The notes under the pieces: model-generated | Told to the model about the DNA's origin: nothing | Database searches by the model: none | The model's input: only the letters and a program-made list of their open reading frames with translations | NCBI GenBank assembly: GCA_940337035.1 | Contig: CALNHX010002998.1 | Span: forward strand, 97,650 to 161,649 | Reading direction: 5' to 3' | Source: Agriotes lineatus | Lineage: Eukaryota > Arthropoda > Insecta > Coleoptera > Elateridae | DNA: 64,000 nucleotides | Made by a program: the position numbers and the translations under genes | Shown here: positions 23,643 to 33,425 of the stretch, piece by piece | How the letters are laid out: each line of letters begins with the position of its first letter | Position numbering within the stretch: position 1 is the first letter of the stretch

Positions 23643-24324
23643 CAGTGAATTTCTTATAACGCGCAATGTGGCACTCCCGTTTCCATAAGGACTTGATTGT
23701 TAGTATTGCTTTCTAAGGGTACGCCACGCCATGTGTAAATGCGTTTATTTTAAAATGCAATATATGAACCGTAATTTTATTGAAAAAGAAGCATCAGAAA
23801 GAACAACCGGGCATGTAATAACCATAATAAGCAACATACTTGCTGTAAACTGAAGTCTTTATACTATTTGATCAACAGAATTCCTTCCTCCGGACAATAT
23901 ATTATGTTTTTACATACATACAGTCTTACTTATAGTGCTGTTGTTACTTGTGTTATAAGCTGCGTGTAATTACACCTACCTGCAGATCTTACAACTGTTT
24001 GGTACTTATACATCTTTTTCCACGCTCGCGGAAATCCACGTCGCGCGTATGAAAAGTAACGTCGGCAACACCGCAATTTAATAATAATCGCGCGTGCATA
24101 GCGAGCTTGTGCCACTGTCGAATGTTTGAATTTAAACCAAACGTCAAATTTGAAGTTATTTTCAATTGTATTTAGTTTCTGTCTATGTTATTGTAGTGTA
24201 TCTCAATAAAGGTAAGATTATTATTAAATTTTGTTAAAACTGTTTATTCCAAAGAACCAAATAATTATTTTAAAAAAAGGGTAAGTATAATTTAAGCATT
24301 TGTAGAAAAGTCTTTTATTTTAAG

Positions 24325-25103
24325 ATGGCTTCAAAAAGGAAAAGAAGTGAAAATTGGACGGAGGACGAAAGAATTTGTTGGTAGATACAATGAGAGATCA
24401 TTACAAAATTTTAGAAAACAAAACTGTCGATTCGAAGATGATTAAAAAACAAATTGCGTGGAAAGAGGTCGAGGAACAGTTTTATTTAAATGGAAAGCAT
24501 CGGGAGTTGGCCCAAATTAAAGAGCAATGGGGGCGAATGAAGAGGGAAGCCAGAACAAGAATTAACCATCAAAAAAAGAAATTCACGAAAACAGCTGGAG
24601 GATCACCATCTTCAAACGAACAGCACAATATTGATTATGTAATTAGGGATATGGTGCCATACGAATTTGAAGATGACGTCAGCGAATTTGATAGCGATAA
24701 GAAAGAAAATGCGTCTAAAACTCAAACATCCGCAACTGCGAATGTACACTTAGATGAAGATGACATGAAAATTTTGGATCCTACAACTGGCGAGTTCGAA
24801 GAGGTTTAAGTAGTTAAAGAACATCCAATGCCAACTACATCTCCAACATCGTCTGCTGAAAAGAAAAAGAAAAAGATTACTGCCTATGAAGTAGAAAATT
24901 TAAAAAATTATCAAAAAAAGGAAGAACTTCAAATGAAAAATCAAAAAGAACTACATGATTTAAGAATGGATTATGAGAAGCAAATTTACGAGCAAAAGTT
25001 AACGTATGAAAAAGATATTTACGAACTAAAAATTGCTTGTAGAAAAGCAAAGTTACTTTTCTGGCAGAACAACTGCAGAATATCGGCGAACAAACAGTAT
25101 TAA
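24325..25103 (+). pseudogene. Harbinger A Myb/SANT-like DNA-binding protein
   Basis: PIF/Harbinger elements encode a Myb/SANT-like partner that helps bring the transposase to element ends. The start ATG at 24325 gives MASKRKRSENWTEDER. A frame change near 24370 follows, and the main frame reads NLLVDTMRDHYKILENK, KKQIAWKEVEEQF and AQIKEQWGRMKREAR, a trihelix/SANT-like pattern with spaced Trp. The C-terminal part after a TAA at 24807-24809 (24828-25103) is Lys/Glu-rich and predicted coiled coil. It lies convergent to the transposase on the minus strand, the usual two-gene layout. It is broken by a frameshift and a stop, so it is inactive. The assignment rests on domain pattern and context. Confidence 0.75.
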
Positions 25104-25395
25104 CTTTTTAATTTGATTAATTTCGTAAATACGTACTACCTATTTCGTTACAAAAATTTATAATTTGTTAATAAATAAAGTTAATTCAATTTGGTCATTT
25201 CTAATTTTATAATTTATCTTATTTGGTTTATACGTTAATATACTACAATTAATAAAGTATGTAACACAAGAAACTGATAGTTAAATAAAGAAACAGAAAT
25301 TAATGTAGATCATAAATGAACAATACTTTTTTGCTCATAATAGAAAGAAGTCAAAAATTTTAATTAATGTATTCGGTCCTGAGGGCTCGACCTCT

Positions 25396-25639
25396 TCAAT
25401 TTTGGCCGATATCAGGAATGCGATTTTCTTCGTGATCTTCTTCCTCTATATCTTCATCCAATAAAAAATCTTCCAAACAGATATTATGCAGCACTGCAAG
25501 AGCAACAATAGTTGCCTTGGTAGTCGGTAGGGAAGTGTTAATACCGCGGGACAAGCAACGACAAACAAACGTTCTACGCAGTTTCTTGTGTGGATATGTG
25601 CTCGATTGTATCGTCGTTCGCTTTGGGTTACTGGATTAG
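25396..25639 (-). pseudogene. Harbinger A transposase, C-terminal part
   Basis: This is the far side of the Harbinger A transposase, cut off from its N-terminal part (28586-29339) by Harbinger B. The minus strand reads NPVTQSERRYNRAH, then RTRNCVERLF with the Glu expected to complete the DDE triad. After a short deletion and frame change it continues as RGINTSLPTTKATIVALAVL, HNICLEDF, an acidic tail and a stop (25396-25398). These are HARBI1-like C-terminal motifs. The segment that usually reads GVWKRRFPCL is damaged. One base also appears to be missing at the insertion boundary. Confidence 0.8.
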
Positions 25640-25642
25640 TTA
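25640..25642. repeat. Harbinger B target duplication, left
   Basis: TTA directly before the terminal inverted repeat, matched by TTA at 28583-28585. A 3-bp TTA/TAA duplication is the hallmark of PIF/Harbinger insertion. Confidence 0.85.
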
Positions 25643-25936
25643 GGGCCGATTTATCAATCGAAGGTTAAAACTGTTTGTTAGTTACCCAGAGGTTAATATT
25701 TATGTTGCTGGTAATGTTCTTGTTAGTAGAAATGCGTTGATCATTATATTTTTATCTGTTTGGTAGCAAACTAGTGGTTAAGAGGAGGTTGGTATTATTT
25801 TGAACTAAAAACTGCTAACTTCATATTGGTGTCGTTGATAACCCTGATCTGTATTCTAACCTATAAAAATTGTGAGGTTCACTTGCGTACATGTGATACG
25901 TGTTCTTTCTTATTTATTAAGTATTCAAATTTCAAA

Positions 25937-26860
25937 ATGAACCAGCAAATAAGCGAAGAAAAAAAAAGAAAGACAGAGCCGCGAATTTTACAGCCAACGA
26001 AGTTGACCTGTTGGCAAATTTGGTCATAGGACATGCTAGCGTTATAGAGTCCAAGAAAACCGATGCCACCACATGGAAAGACAATGAAAATGAGTGGGAA
26101 ACACTGGCAGAGGAATTTAATAGCCTTTTGCCGCACTGTCCACGCCCGATGAAATCCTTGCAAACAAAATACCATGCACTAAAAAAAAATTAAAAAAATA
26201 TATACTACGCACAAGCAAGGGTTATATAAAACTGGTGGAGGAAAAGAAGTTAAAACTAAGTTTACTGCTACCGAGGAAAAATTACTGGCTATTCTTTCGG
26301 TGTCGATAGAAGGCCTTCCTTCAAGAAATGACTCTGATCATATTCGTAAGTACTTAATATTTATGGCAGATTGTAATTACCGTTTTTCTGATATATCGTT
26401 TCAGCAACACTTTGCGAAACTACACCAGTGACTGAAATGTCTCCTAACGCAGCCATAAAGATTATATTCGCCGATAATGACACAGAGGCCGAATTGGAGG
26501 ACCCCGTCATTGATCCGGTACCGCTAACCGTTTTGCAAACGGGGCTTGCAGAACCTGGTCCTAGCAATTGGGCGAAATGGAATCCGAACCAGTTAAAAAA
26601 AAACCCTTGTCGACCAAACTACAAAGTACGTGCTTATGTTAATAATTAAAGCTTTCCATTATTTTGTTGACTGTTTTAGCACCTAGCCAAAATGGAAATT
26701 GTGTGAATCTAAAAATGAAGCAATCGAGAAAGTAGGAAAACTGTCGACAGCGAAACTCGATTTAAGTCAGTTGCAAATGAAATCCGTTGAAATGGACATT
26801 GAAAGCAAAGTTATCATTTTATTAAAGCCATTACACATGAGATTGTTGGTGTATTATTTT
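25937..26860 (+). pseudogene. Harbinger B Myb/SANT-like DNA-binding protein
   Basis: ATG at 25937 reads MNQQISEEKKRKTEPR. After a frame change near 25985 it continues as FTANEVDLLANLVIGHASVI, WKDNENEWETLAEEF and PRPMKSLQTKYHALKK, a Myb/SANT-like domain of the type partnered with Harbinger transposases. A frame change then leads to a segment with KTGGGK...FTATEEKLLAIL. Probable introns are 26346-26404 (gtaagt...tttcag) and 26626-26679 (gtacgt...ttttag). The last part (about 26696-26860) is open, with ESKNEAIEKVGKL and alternating hydrophobics that suggest a coiled coil. At least two frameshifts make it a pseudogene. The exon structure is inferred from splice signals only. Confidence 0.65.
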
Positions 26861-26978
26861 ATTTAAATGAACACATTAATTTGCTAAGACTACAATAGAA
26901 ATACATGTAAAATTAAGTAATCTAAGTGTAGTATAACTTAACGAATAACATTCCTTATAAATAGTGATGTTCTAAAAA

Positions 26979-28254
26979 TTAAGCAAGTCTAGCAAAGTAG
27001 TTATTAATAAGTTCGTTCCTTATAGCACCATTTCCATTTTGATGGAGCTGATCTAAGGGTACTGCTTCATCGATTATAGCTGCCACTTCTTCATTTACCA
27101 AAACTTCTTCTTCATTCTGTTCTATTGCTATATTGTGCAGTATAGCAGCTGCCACAACTATATCTTGCACAGTTTCCAACTGGAGCCGTAACCCCAAAGC
27201 TAAAACAGGAAAACGGCGTTTCCACACTCCGAATGCCCTTTCAATAGCATTTCTTGTGCGTATTTGTGCTTCATTGAAAGTGATTTCCATGGGTGTTGTT
27301 GGATTTAATAGCGGAGTTATTAAATACTGTGACACAGCATAGCCACTATCGCTCAAAATTAATGCGTTTCCAAAAATTCCTTCGTCAAATGGTATTCGAG
27401 GGACTATTTAATGAACCAAACTACATTTTCAAATTAGTTTTCAGTAAATCTAGCAACAAACTACGCAATTTCTATAGTAACAGAACACTAATATTGACTT
27501 TTTCTAATAAAAATCGCATTTGTTAAAAATAGTCACTTGAATACCTTCTAGGAAGATATATCCACTGATATTTTTGTGATTGGTCAAGAAACGTCAGAAT
27601 TCTGGATTTTCATTGGTTACTTTTTGACAGATGACAGGTGAATTGAATAGTCCTTTCTATTTCGGAACTGTTCTGCTTGGTTACCTCCAGGCGATGGAAT
27701 TCGTACATGAGTGCAGTCCAGCGCCAGTAACACTCGAGGAAATGCAGCAATTCTATAAAATTCCTGTTGTATTACCATTGCCTCATCGTTATTTTCTGGC
27801 AGTCTCAAGTACATTTGTCGCGAAGTACATATTGCCACCGTTACTCGTCTAATTATGTGACATACCGATGATTTATGGACTCCAGCAAAATCTCCTACCG
27901 AAATAAGCATGTTGCCATTGGCATAGAAACGTCATATTAGTAGCTGCTGAAGGGGATTAATAGCTGCATTTCTGTAAGGAAACATTTAGGTTATGTCAAA
28001 TATTATAAAATAAAGTTAATAGCATACCTCTCAGTAGGGAAGCGTAAAAGATGTTCAATTCTTTCTAGGATAGCTTGAACAGTTTCCTTGCTTAATCTAA
28101 ATCGATTTTTAAAATCCTCGTCGTTCCAGAATTCTAAATGATTTAGACGGTTACGAACAATGTACGGACGTCTGTGCAAAATATTAATAAAATCTCGCAA
28201 GTCTTCATCACTGTCGCTACTATCAGAAAAGATGTTCACTTCATAATCCACCAT
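26979..28254 (-). pseudogene. Harbinger B DDE transposase
   Basis: HARBI1-like nuclease. Exon 1 starts at ATG 28252-28254 (MVDYEVNIFSDSSDSDEDL) and includes WNDEDFKNRFRLSKETVQAI. A 56-bp intron (28027-27972, gtatgc...ttacag) precedes NAAINPLQQLL, where an in-frame stop replaces the next residue. GDFAGVHKSSVCHIIRRV is the helix-turn-helix and LLALDCTHVRIPSPGG the first catalytic Asp. At about 27620-27395 the expected segment before the second Asp is replaced by unrelated AT-rich DNA. Homology resumes with FGNALILSDSGYAV (second Asp) and RNAIERAFGVWKRRFP (Glu), and ends at a stop at 26979. The catalytic triad survives, but a nonsense codon and the replaced segment inactivate it. Confidence 0.85.
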
Positions 28255-28585
28255 TATTCCAATTTAATAGAAATATATTAAACACGGCAATAAATAATAT
28301 CGTAACCGTCACAGGGTTAACCTAACTTTTTCACGCTATTTTGTAAATATTACAATGACAGTTTGTGTTTCGGCAATTCAGGCGTTCATTCGGAGATTTT
28401 CGAGTGTTGGTTAATTATACCCAACAGGTTAACTACAGCTTGAATCTCTTGTTAAAATAAGTTCTGGTTAACTTATATATAACCGACAGTTAGCGCTAAC
28501 AAACGATTGATAAACTAAATTTAACATTTAACTTGTAGTTAACCTTAACAAAGACTTTAACTACTGATTGATAAACCGGCCCTTA

Positions 28586-29339
28586 GTGGTGTAAGCATGG
28601 TTGGTGTGGCAGTGTATCCACCATCTCCCACTAAAATTCCTCGTATTTCTCCTCTCTGAAATTGTTCCCTAATGGCACAAGATTCCCATATCCTGGAGTC
28701 ATGGGCACTACCTCGCCACTTTGCGACGATATCTAATATTCTGCACTGTGAATCACAAATGACTTGAACATTTAACAAAAAGAAATTCTTTCTGTTGACA
28801 TAAACTGCAGCATTGTCCCCTCCAGGAGTTTTAATTCTTATATGAGTACAATCAATTGCACCCACTATACCTGGCATTCTTGCTACTCTAAAAAAATCTT
28901 CTGTGATAACTCTAATTTCTTGTGCTGTTTGAGGAAAACGTACATATTCGTTGCGATGTCTTGCTAATGCACGAACTACATTGTGAACTATTCTGGATAG
29001 TGTTTGCTGGGAAAAACCATGTAAATCAGCTACATCCTGTTGGTAAGCTCCTTTAGCAAAGTATCTTATGGTAGCCATTACCTGTATTTCAACAGATATG
29101 GGAATTCCTTTTCTTGTCTCTGGAATATGCAAATCATTTTCCACAATTCTTATCACTCCCCGTGCTACGGCTTTCGACATTCTATAAACCTTTCGGAATT
29201 CATTTTCAGTGTATTTATAAAAAGGATTGCTTCTATGTAAATAAATTTTACTCCTCCTTTCTCTGTGACGCAAAACCATTTCTATCCTTTCAACATCGTC
29301 AATTCTTTCCTGTACCTCGTGAAAATTGTCCAAATCCAT
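28586..29339 (-). pseudogene. Harbinger A transposase, N-terminal part
   Basis: PIF/Harbinger DDE transposase. It starts at ATG 29337-29339 (MDLDNFHEVQERIDDVERIE) and stays open for about 250 residues. It shows FRKVYRMSKAVARGVIRIVE, the helix-turn-helix region DLHGFSQQTLSRIVHNV, IVGAIDCTHIRIKTPGGDN (first Asp), VICDSQCRILDIVAKW, GSAHDSRIWE and ILVGDGGYTATPTMLTPL (second Asp). At that point Harbinger B interrupts it, and the remainder lies at 25639-25396. It is undamaged up to the interruption, so the nested insertion may have been an early inactivating event. The last few residues of the visible open frame belong to Harbinger B. Confidence 0.9.
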
Positions 29340-29574
29340 GTTTTTAGTTTAATGTTGTTTCAACACGTTTAACCCATGAAATAAGTAAGGTACTACGGTT
29401 TATCTGAAAATTCAGGCTTGTCAGCACTAGGTACTTAAAATAAAAAATAATTCCAAATATGTATACCGTAAAAGTACAGTGGAAGCACACTCGCTAAACG
29501 CAATTCGAATGGCGTGGAACTTTTTGACATAAGTTGCTGCTTGCACAGACATTACATGCATCTATGAGTATGAT

Positions 29575-29619
29575 AATTTTACACGCACCGCATAGCGCAA
29601 GTTACGCGCGTGTAAAATT
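29575..29619. repeat. Short palindrome (l)
   Basis: AATTTTACACGC at 29575-29586 pairs with GCGTGTAAAATT at 29608-29619 around 'accgcatagcgcaagttac'. It resembles, on a smaller scale, the other GC-apex palindromes. Confidence 0.6.
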
Positions 29620-29929
29620 TCTATAAGACTGGCAGTAACGTTCCTATATTGCATTTTAAAATAAACGCATTTACACATATTGCGCGTTATAATAAACTCC
29701 CTGTATATTAAAAAGCATTAATATAAACTGCATCTTGTTTTTACCCACATGTGTTGTTAAAAATGAAACACAACTTTTTATCTATTGTGACTTAACTGCT
29801 ACATAAATGAGTAGATATGTTGCTTTTACAAATATTGGATCTGGGTTTAGTCACCCTGAAGAATTTTTTCATTGCAGATACCTTCTTTGTCGCAGCAAAC
29901 ATATACTAAAATCCATAAGTATGTCAAGC

Positions 29930-30560
29930 TTTCGAAACTGCAGCTGTAGTAAAAGTAAAGGAAGCAGCTGAACTGGAGAAAGGGTTAGCAATTGAATCAG
30001 GTGCTATTGGTATTGATGATGTTGCAAATATAAGTTGTTTGCGATGGAAGTTAATTCTTTGTCCGGTATGGCAGCAATTGCTGGTTAACGCAAAATGCAG
30101 ATTCTTTACATTGGTGTACGAAACAACTATTGTACGATTTGCAACCAAGCCGAAAAGAAAAATGAAGCGCCCAAGGAACATCAATGCTATAGAAACTGGA
30201 CGGGAAGCTCTAGCAGTATGGAAGCTTCTGTAATATGCGAGGGGTCTAAAAAAACGTTGAAATGTATGGACTGCGTTACACCCGAAAGATTGCAGACGGT
30301 GACATGGTAGCTGCTGCAAGAAAATTTTGGATGCAATGCCCTACCCCAAAAGACAGTAAAAAAATTGAATGCAGAAACCATCTCTTGAGAAATTTCTGTT
30401 AACAAGCTGCGCGAAAGAGTCTCAAATACTAAAGCTGGTCCTGTAAAATTACGGAAAAAGACTGATGTCAGTATACGGAAGATGCGCTGTAACGAAACCC
30501 GTCAAATATAGAAAGGAACAGACGATCAGCTCAAAAGAAAATACATTTACAAAGTATCGG
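29930..30560 (+). pseudogene. Mutator-like transposase domain fragment
   Basis: A fossil of the insect 'Mutator-like transposase domain' protein group, recognised by pattern. Read across frames, it gives AFETAAVVKVKEAAELEKG, then a DGSW...LSGMAAI-like segment near 30040. GVRNNYCTICNQAEKKNEAP, HQCYRNWTGSSSSMEASVI, a GLRYTRKIADGDM-like segment (where active copies have GDGDS) and KKIECRNHLLRNFC follow. NTKAGPVKLRKK comes near 30430. The Cys pairs and the NWTGSSxxME block are distinctive. At least four frame changes or stops mean it is dead. No terminal repeats were found, so only part of an element is left. The boundaries are approximate. Confidence 0.7.
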
Positions 30561-30950
30561 AATTTGAATATAACACACAGTTCCGTTCTAACAGTCAGGT
30601 GTGGGATGTTTGCAAACGGTGCGGTGATAATTTTGTGTTTAACTTTTATATTGAGCTACGTACTTCTTACTTGTTGCCTCTTGAGGGTTAATAAAATAAT
30701 ATTCGTGACTGTTTTAATTTCTATTGTGAAGTTTGTGTTACTAATCCAGTTTCTGTACCTATATAACCAGCGTGAGTTTCTTACTTTGTATCGGCTTGGG
30801 ATAATTATCTATAGTAGTTACGGATGTGCTCCGCATTAGGCCTGGCCGTAAATAAAATGTTATAGTATGTAGGCGTTAACCAACAGTAACGTAGTTGAAG
30901 GGGTGCCCAAAACCCTGTACAAAGAAATTTATTCATGTGTAAGCACTATG
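30561..30950. other. No supported feature
   Basis: The 124-codon open frame at 30465-30839 begins in the Mutator-like fossil and continues as hydrophobic, low-complexity sequence without recognisable domains. I see no gene here. Confidence 0.5.
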
Positions 30951-31486
30951 ACTACATTTACACGGTAATTTAACGCTGGTGTTATTAAAATTCGTGTAAA
31001 ACGTGCGTTTATACAAGGGGTGTTGTACAGGCGTTAAAGTGTACGTCGGTGTTAGCATGGTGTTATCTAAAACCTCGTCGCAGTGTGACCAACTGCTTCG
31101 AGATTTTCCAACTGTAACTCTGTCAGATGCTGCCTGTTATTATAAAATTATAAACATAACCGCTATAACCTACAAGATTAATAACACAGCTGATACAATT
31201 CAACGGAGTGACGTTGGTGTGGTTGACAACTGCGACTCAGAACAACCAACCGTCTTTACAATTATGTTGGTAGTCTTGTTTCAAAACGGGTGTAAGTCGA
31301 AAGTATCCATTTACACGTACATTTTACACCCGATTACTAACGTCACGCCTCTTGGCGAAGTGGTGTAGCGTTAGTAAACCGGTTCTAGTAAAACCGGCAT
31401 TAAACCCCATTTACACTACTATTTACACCGGTGTTAACAACAATCGATGTTGTAACACCGGTGTTAGCGGACCGTGTAAATGTAGT
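30951..31486. mobile_element. 536-bp MITE with 5-bp target duplication CTATG
   Basis: Terminal repeats ACTACATTTACACGGT (left) and ACCGTGTAAATGTAGT (right). Just inside them are taacgctggtgtta and taacaccggtgtta. CTATG flanks both ends (30946-30950 and 31487-31491). The interior is rich in 'ggtgtta' and 'cggtgttaac' repeats and is non-coding, although an open frame of 121 codons crosses it. The superfamily is not assigned. Confidence 0.8.
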
Positions 31487-31880
31487 CTATGAGAGTTGTG
31501 GGGTAATTTTATTTATGGCCAGCATTGATAATATTGCAGGTAAATGGGCATCTATACGGCAAAAAGGAAAAACATCTAGTAACTTGGATCGGCCCGCAAG
31601 GAATTATTAAATGCGGGGTGGGAAATAAACTTACAAAATCACTGTTATTATATTACTGTGTTACTAAACGTAAATTCATTTAGTTTGTTTGAATTTAATT
31701 CGAGCGTTACTACCAATTTATTACAGTGCATTTCTAGTTCGCAATTAAATGATTAAAATAACTGAAACCATAATAGAGTAAAGGTGGTTAGAGCAATTTG
31801 TTGAATTTTAACGATAAATCGACAAGTAACAACAAATATTTGTGATTTATAATGTACAAATTGCCATATCGAGTATTTTA
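31487..31880. other. No supported feature
   Basis: AT-rich sequence between two MITEs. No coding pattern or inverted repeat was recognised. Confidence 0.5.
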
Positions 31881-31996
31881 TTAACCCTTTCAGGCCCAGT
31901 GGGTACAATTGTACACATTAAGTTGATAGGGCATTATAGGGGATTTGTAGGAATCAAATATAACTTTAGACCCATTGGCTACAATTGTACACATTA
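31881..31996 (+). mobile_element. Possible piggyBac-like terminal fragment
   Basis: TTAA followed by CCCTTTCAGGCCCAGTGGGT. The segment 'tacaattgtacacatta' occurs at about 31903 and again at about 31980, preceded each time by CCCA-like bases, as subterminal repeats. TTAA plus CCCTTT is typical of piggyBac ends. No opposite end was found. Confidence 0.35.
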
Positions 31997-32012
31997 TGAG
32001 AGCACCGAACGT

Positions 32013-32281
32013 AAGGTCACTATATCAATAAGAAGGTACCGCCATTAGTGATTTTTTTATATCTATCCTTGTCGCACAATTTTCTCCAACTGGGGATAAA
32101 AACAGATAACCTAACAGATTCCTCACTTTACAAGTGCCATTACACCAAAAAGAAAATCCCCAAAAAGTAGTGTCTTCCCTATTGCACTTGGGAAATTTGT
32201 ATTTGTTATCCTTATCTCACAATTTTCTCACATTCTCACTCGAGGAATGTAATGGCGGTACCTTATTGATATAGTGACCTT
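32013..32281 (+). mobile_element. Mutator-type MITE, copy 1
   Basis: A 269-bp element with inverted termini AAGGTCACTATATCAATAAG...GTGACCTT and, just inside, GGTACCGCCATT. It is flanked by ACCGAACGT at 32004-32012 and 32284-32292. The 9-bp duplication points to the Mutator superfamily. It has no coding capacity. Confidence 0.85.
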
Positions 32282-32292
32282 AAACCGAACGT

Positions 32293-32557
32293 AAGGTCAC
32301 TATATCAATAAGGTACCGCCATTCCGTTCCTCGCGTGAGAATGTGAGAAAATTGTGAGATAAGGATAACAAATGCAAATTTCCCAAGTGCAATAGGGAAG
32401 GCACTACTTTTTGGGGATTTTCTTTTTGGTGTAATGGCACTTGTAAAGTGAGGAATCTGTTAGGTTATGTGTTTTTATCCCCAGTTGGAGAAAATTGTGC
32501 GACAAGGATAGATATAATAAATCACTAATGGCGGTACCTTATTGATATAGTGACCTT
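32293..32557 (-). mobile_element. Mutator-type MITE, copy 2 (inverted)
   Basis: About 265 bp and close to the reverse complement of copy 1 over its full length. It is flanked by ACCGAACGT at 32284-32292 (shared with copy 1) and 32559-32567. The pair forms a near-perfect 540-bp palindrome with an 11-bp spacer. Confidence 0.85.
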
Positions 32558-32724
32558 AACCGAACGTAGAGACCCTAGAAATGAGAGTCTGGCCATTGGC
32601 CGTCGCTGGCCTGATTGGTTGACGTGAACCTTGTCCCTAAAATGGCGGCGCCAATGGTGTGCTCTCAAATATGGCGGGAATTTCAAACTTAAATGTATAA
32701 AGGAAGTGACTCTTAAAATAGTAT

Positions 32725-32822
32725 ATTACGTTATTAGGAGCAAAAGTTATACTTTATGTGGCGAGGCTGGACGGGTTATCTGCCGAGCTTGCGAGGCAGA
32801 TAAGTACATATTATCAAATGGT
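32725..32822. repeat. Palindromic element with GC-rich apex, truncated copy (c)
   Basis: Near-identical to the left and central part of 54396-54526 ('gagcaaaagttatactttat', 'gtggcgaggctggacggg', 'ttatctgccgagcttgcgag'). It lacks the right outer arm. The inner stem ttatctgcc/ggcagataa encloses 'gagcttgcga'. Confidence 0.75.
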
Positions 32823-33058
32823 CGAAATTTGGCAGACATCCTTTGGTAGATTTACATGAATTTTTTCATAAATTGAGACATCACGCTTGCAAAATTACAT
32901 AGACAAAATTTGTATTGACTAAACAAAATTTTATATTCAACAAAAATACTTTACTTGTGTGTAGGCTGTAGAAACTTGAAATTTCTGACAACCGAATTTA
33001 GAGGTTAAATACACTTGCAAAATTAGGTTAAAATTGTACGTAGTTTACATATTTCGAG

Positions 33059-33295
33059 ATGGATGGTTTGGAACAATTCTTAGCTCTACAGATGCAAAAA
33101 ATGCAGTTGGTAACCATCCAAATACAAGGATTGCAGAAGAAAGCAGCAGAAAGTACCGCATGTAGTTCTTCGTTCTTCGAATGTGCCATGGGCAAAACCA
33201 TTGCAGGTGGATACAGGTGAGATTCGCCAAAGTTTTGAGCTGTTTAAGTCCAACTGGGAAGCCTACGTTGTTGCTACTGGAATGGATAGTTTGTA
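33059..33295 (+). pseudogene. Ty3/gypsy-like gag N-terminal fragment
   Basis: ATG at 33059 reads MDGLEQFLALQMQKMQLVTI and then a Gln-rich stretch. After a one-base shift near 33165 it continues as NVPWAKPLQVDTGEIRQ and SFELFKSNWEAYVVATGMDS, where a stop follows at once. The 'F..FK..W..Y..ATGM' pattern is that of the gag of gypsy-type LTR retrotransposons. It is cut off after about 75 residues by other repeat sequence, with no LTR, protease or polymerase nearby. A purine run (gagggggata) near 34268 resembles a polypurine tract but cannot be tied to this fragment. It has no function. Confidence 0.65.
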
Positions 33296-33310
33296 ACACG
33301 TTTTTTCCTT

Positions 33311-33425
33311 TTACACCATATATCTGTTTTCCACTTGAGACCTTGAGTCCTCGTTCAACTTTATATCGAGATATTTAACTTTTTCCACTTCTGACAATGG
33401 TACATTATTGATAAAAGCTAAAGCT
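33311..33425 (-). pseudogene. RTE-like LINE reverse transcriptase scrap
   Basis: On the minus strand an open stretch reads ALAFINNVPLSEVEKVKYLD, then IKLNEDSRSQVENRYMV and a stop. The pattern 'EKVKYLGIKLNED..SQ.EI..RI' is typical of the segment after the catalytic core in RTE-like LINEs. It covers about 37 codons only and its limits are set by loss of similarity. It adjoins the gypsy gag fragment, so this is a mosaic of retroelement debris. Confidence 0.5.

Larger units (their letters stand above)
25643..28582. mobile_element. PIF/Harbinger element B, 2940 bp, nested in Harbinger A
   Basis: The terminal inverted repeats start GGGCCGATTTATCAATC (left) and GGGCCGGTTTATCAATC (inverse of the right end). 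Imperfect matching continues for about 40 bp, and TTA flanks both sides. It contains a plus-strand Myb/SANT-like gene with two probable introns and a convergent minus-strand transposase with one intron. Subterminal GATTGATAAAC repeats lie near the right end. It interrupts the transposase frame of Harbinger A. Confidence 0.92.
23643..29703. mobile_element. Region bounded by TA-flanked long inverted repeats
   Basis: The left end TA-CAGTGAATTTCTTATAACG (23641 on) mirrors the right end ...CGTTATAATAAACTCCCTG-TA (29703). Similarity continues through tgtaaatgcgtttattttaa and aaatgcaatata on both sides. The left copy carries an extra segment of about 75 bp (roughly 23671-23742). The TA flanks point to a Tc1/mariner-type end, although the contents are PIF/Harbinger genes. 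Whether these are the true ends of the outer Harbinger element is unresolved. Confidence 0.6.

Noticed and set aside
31003..31368. A 121-codon open frame in the 30951-31486 MITE
   Set aside because: It is composed of the MITE's own GTGTTA-type repeats and has no domain or codon pattern.
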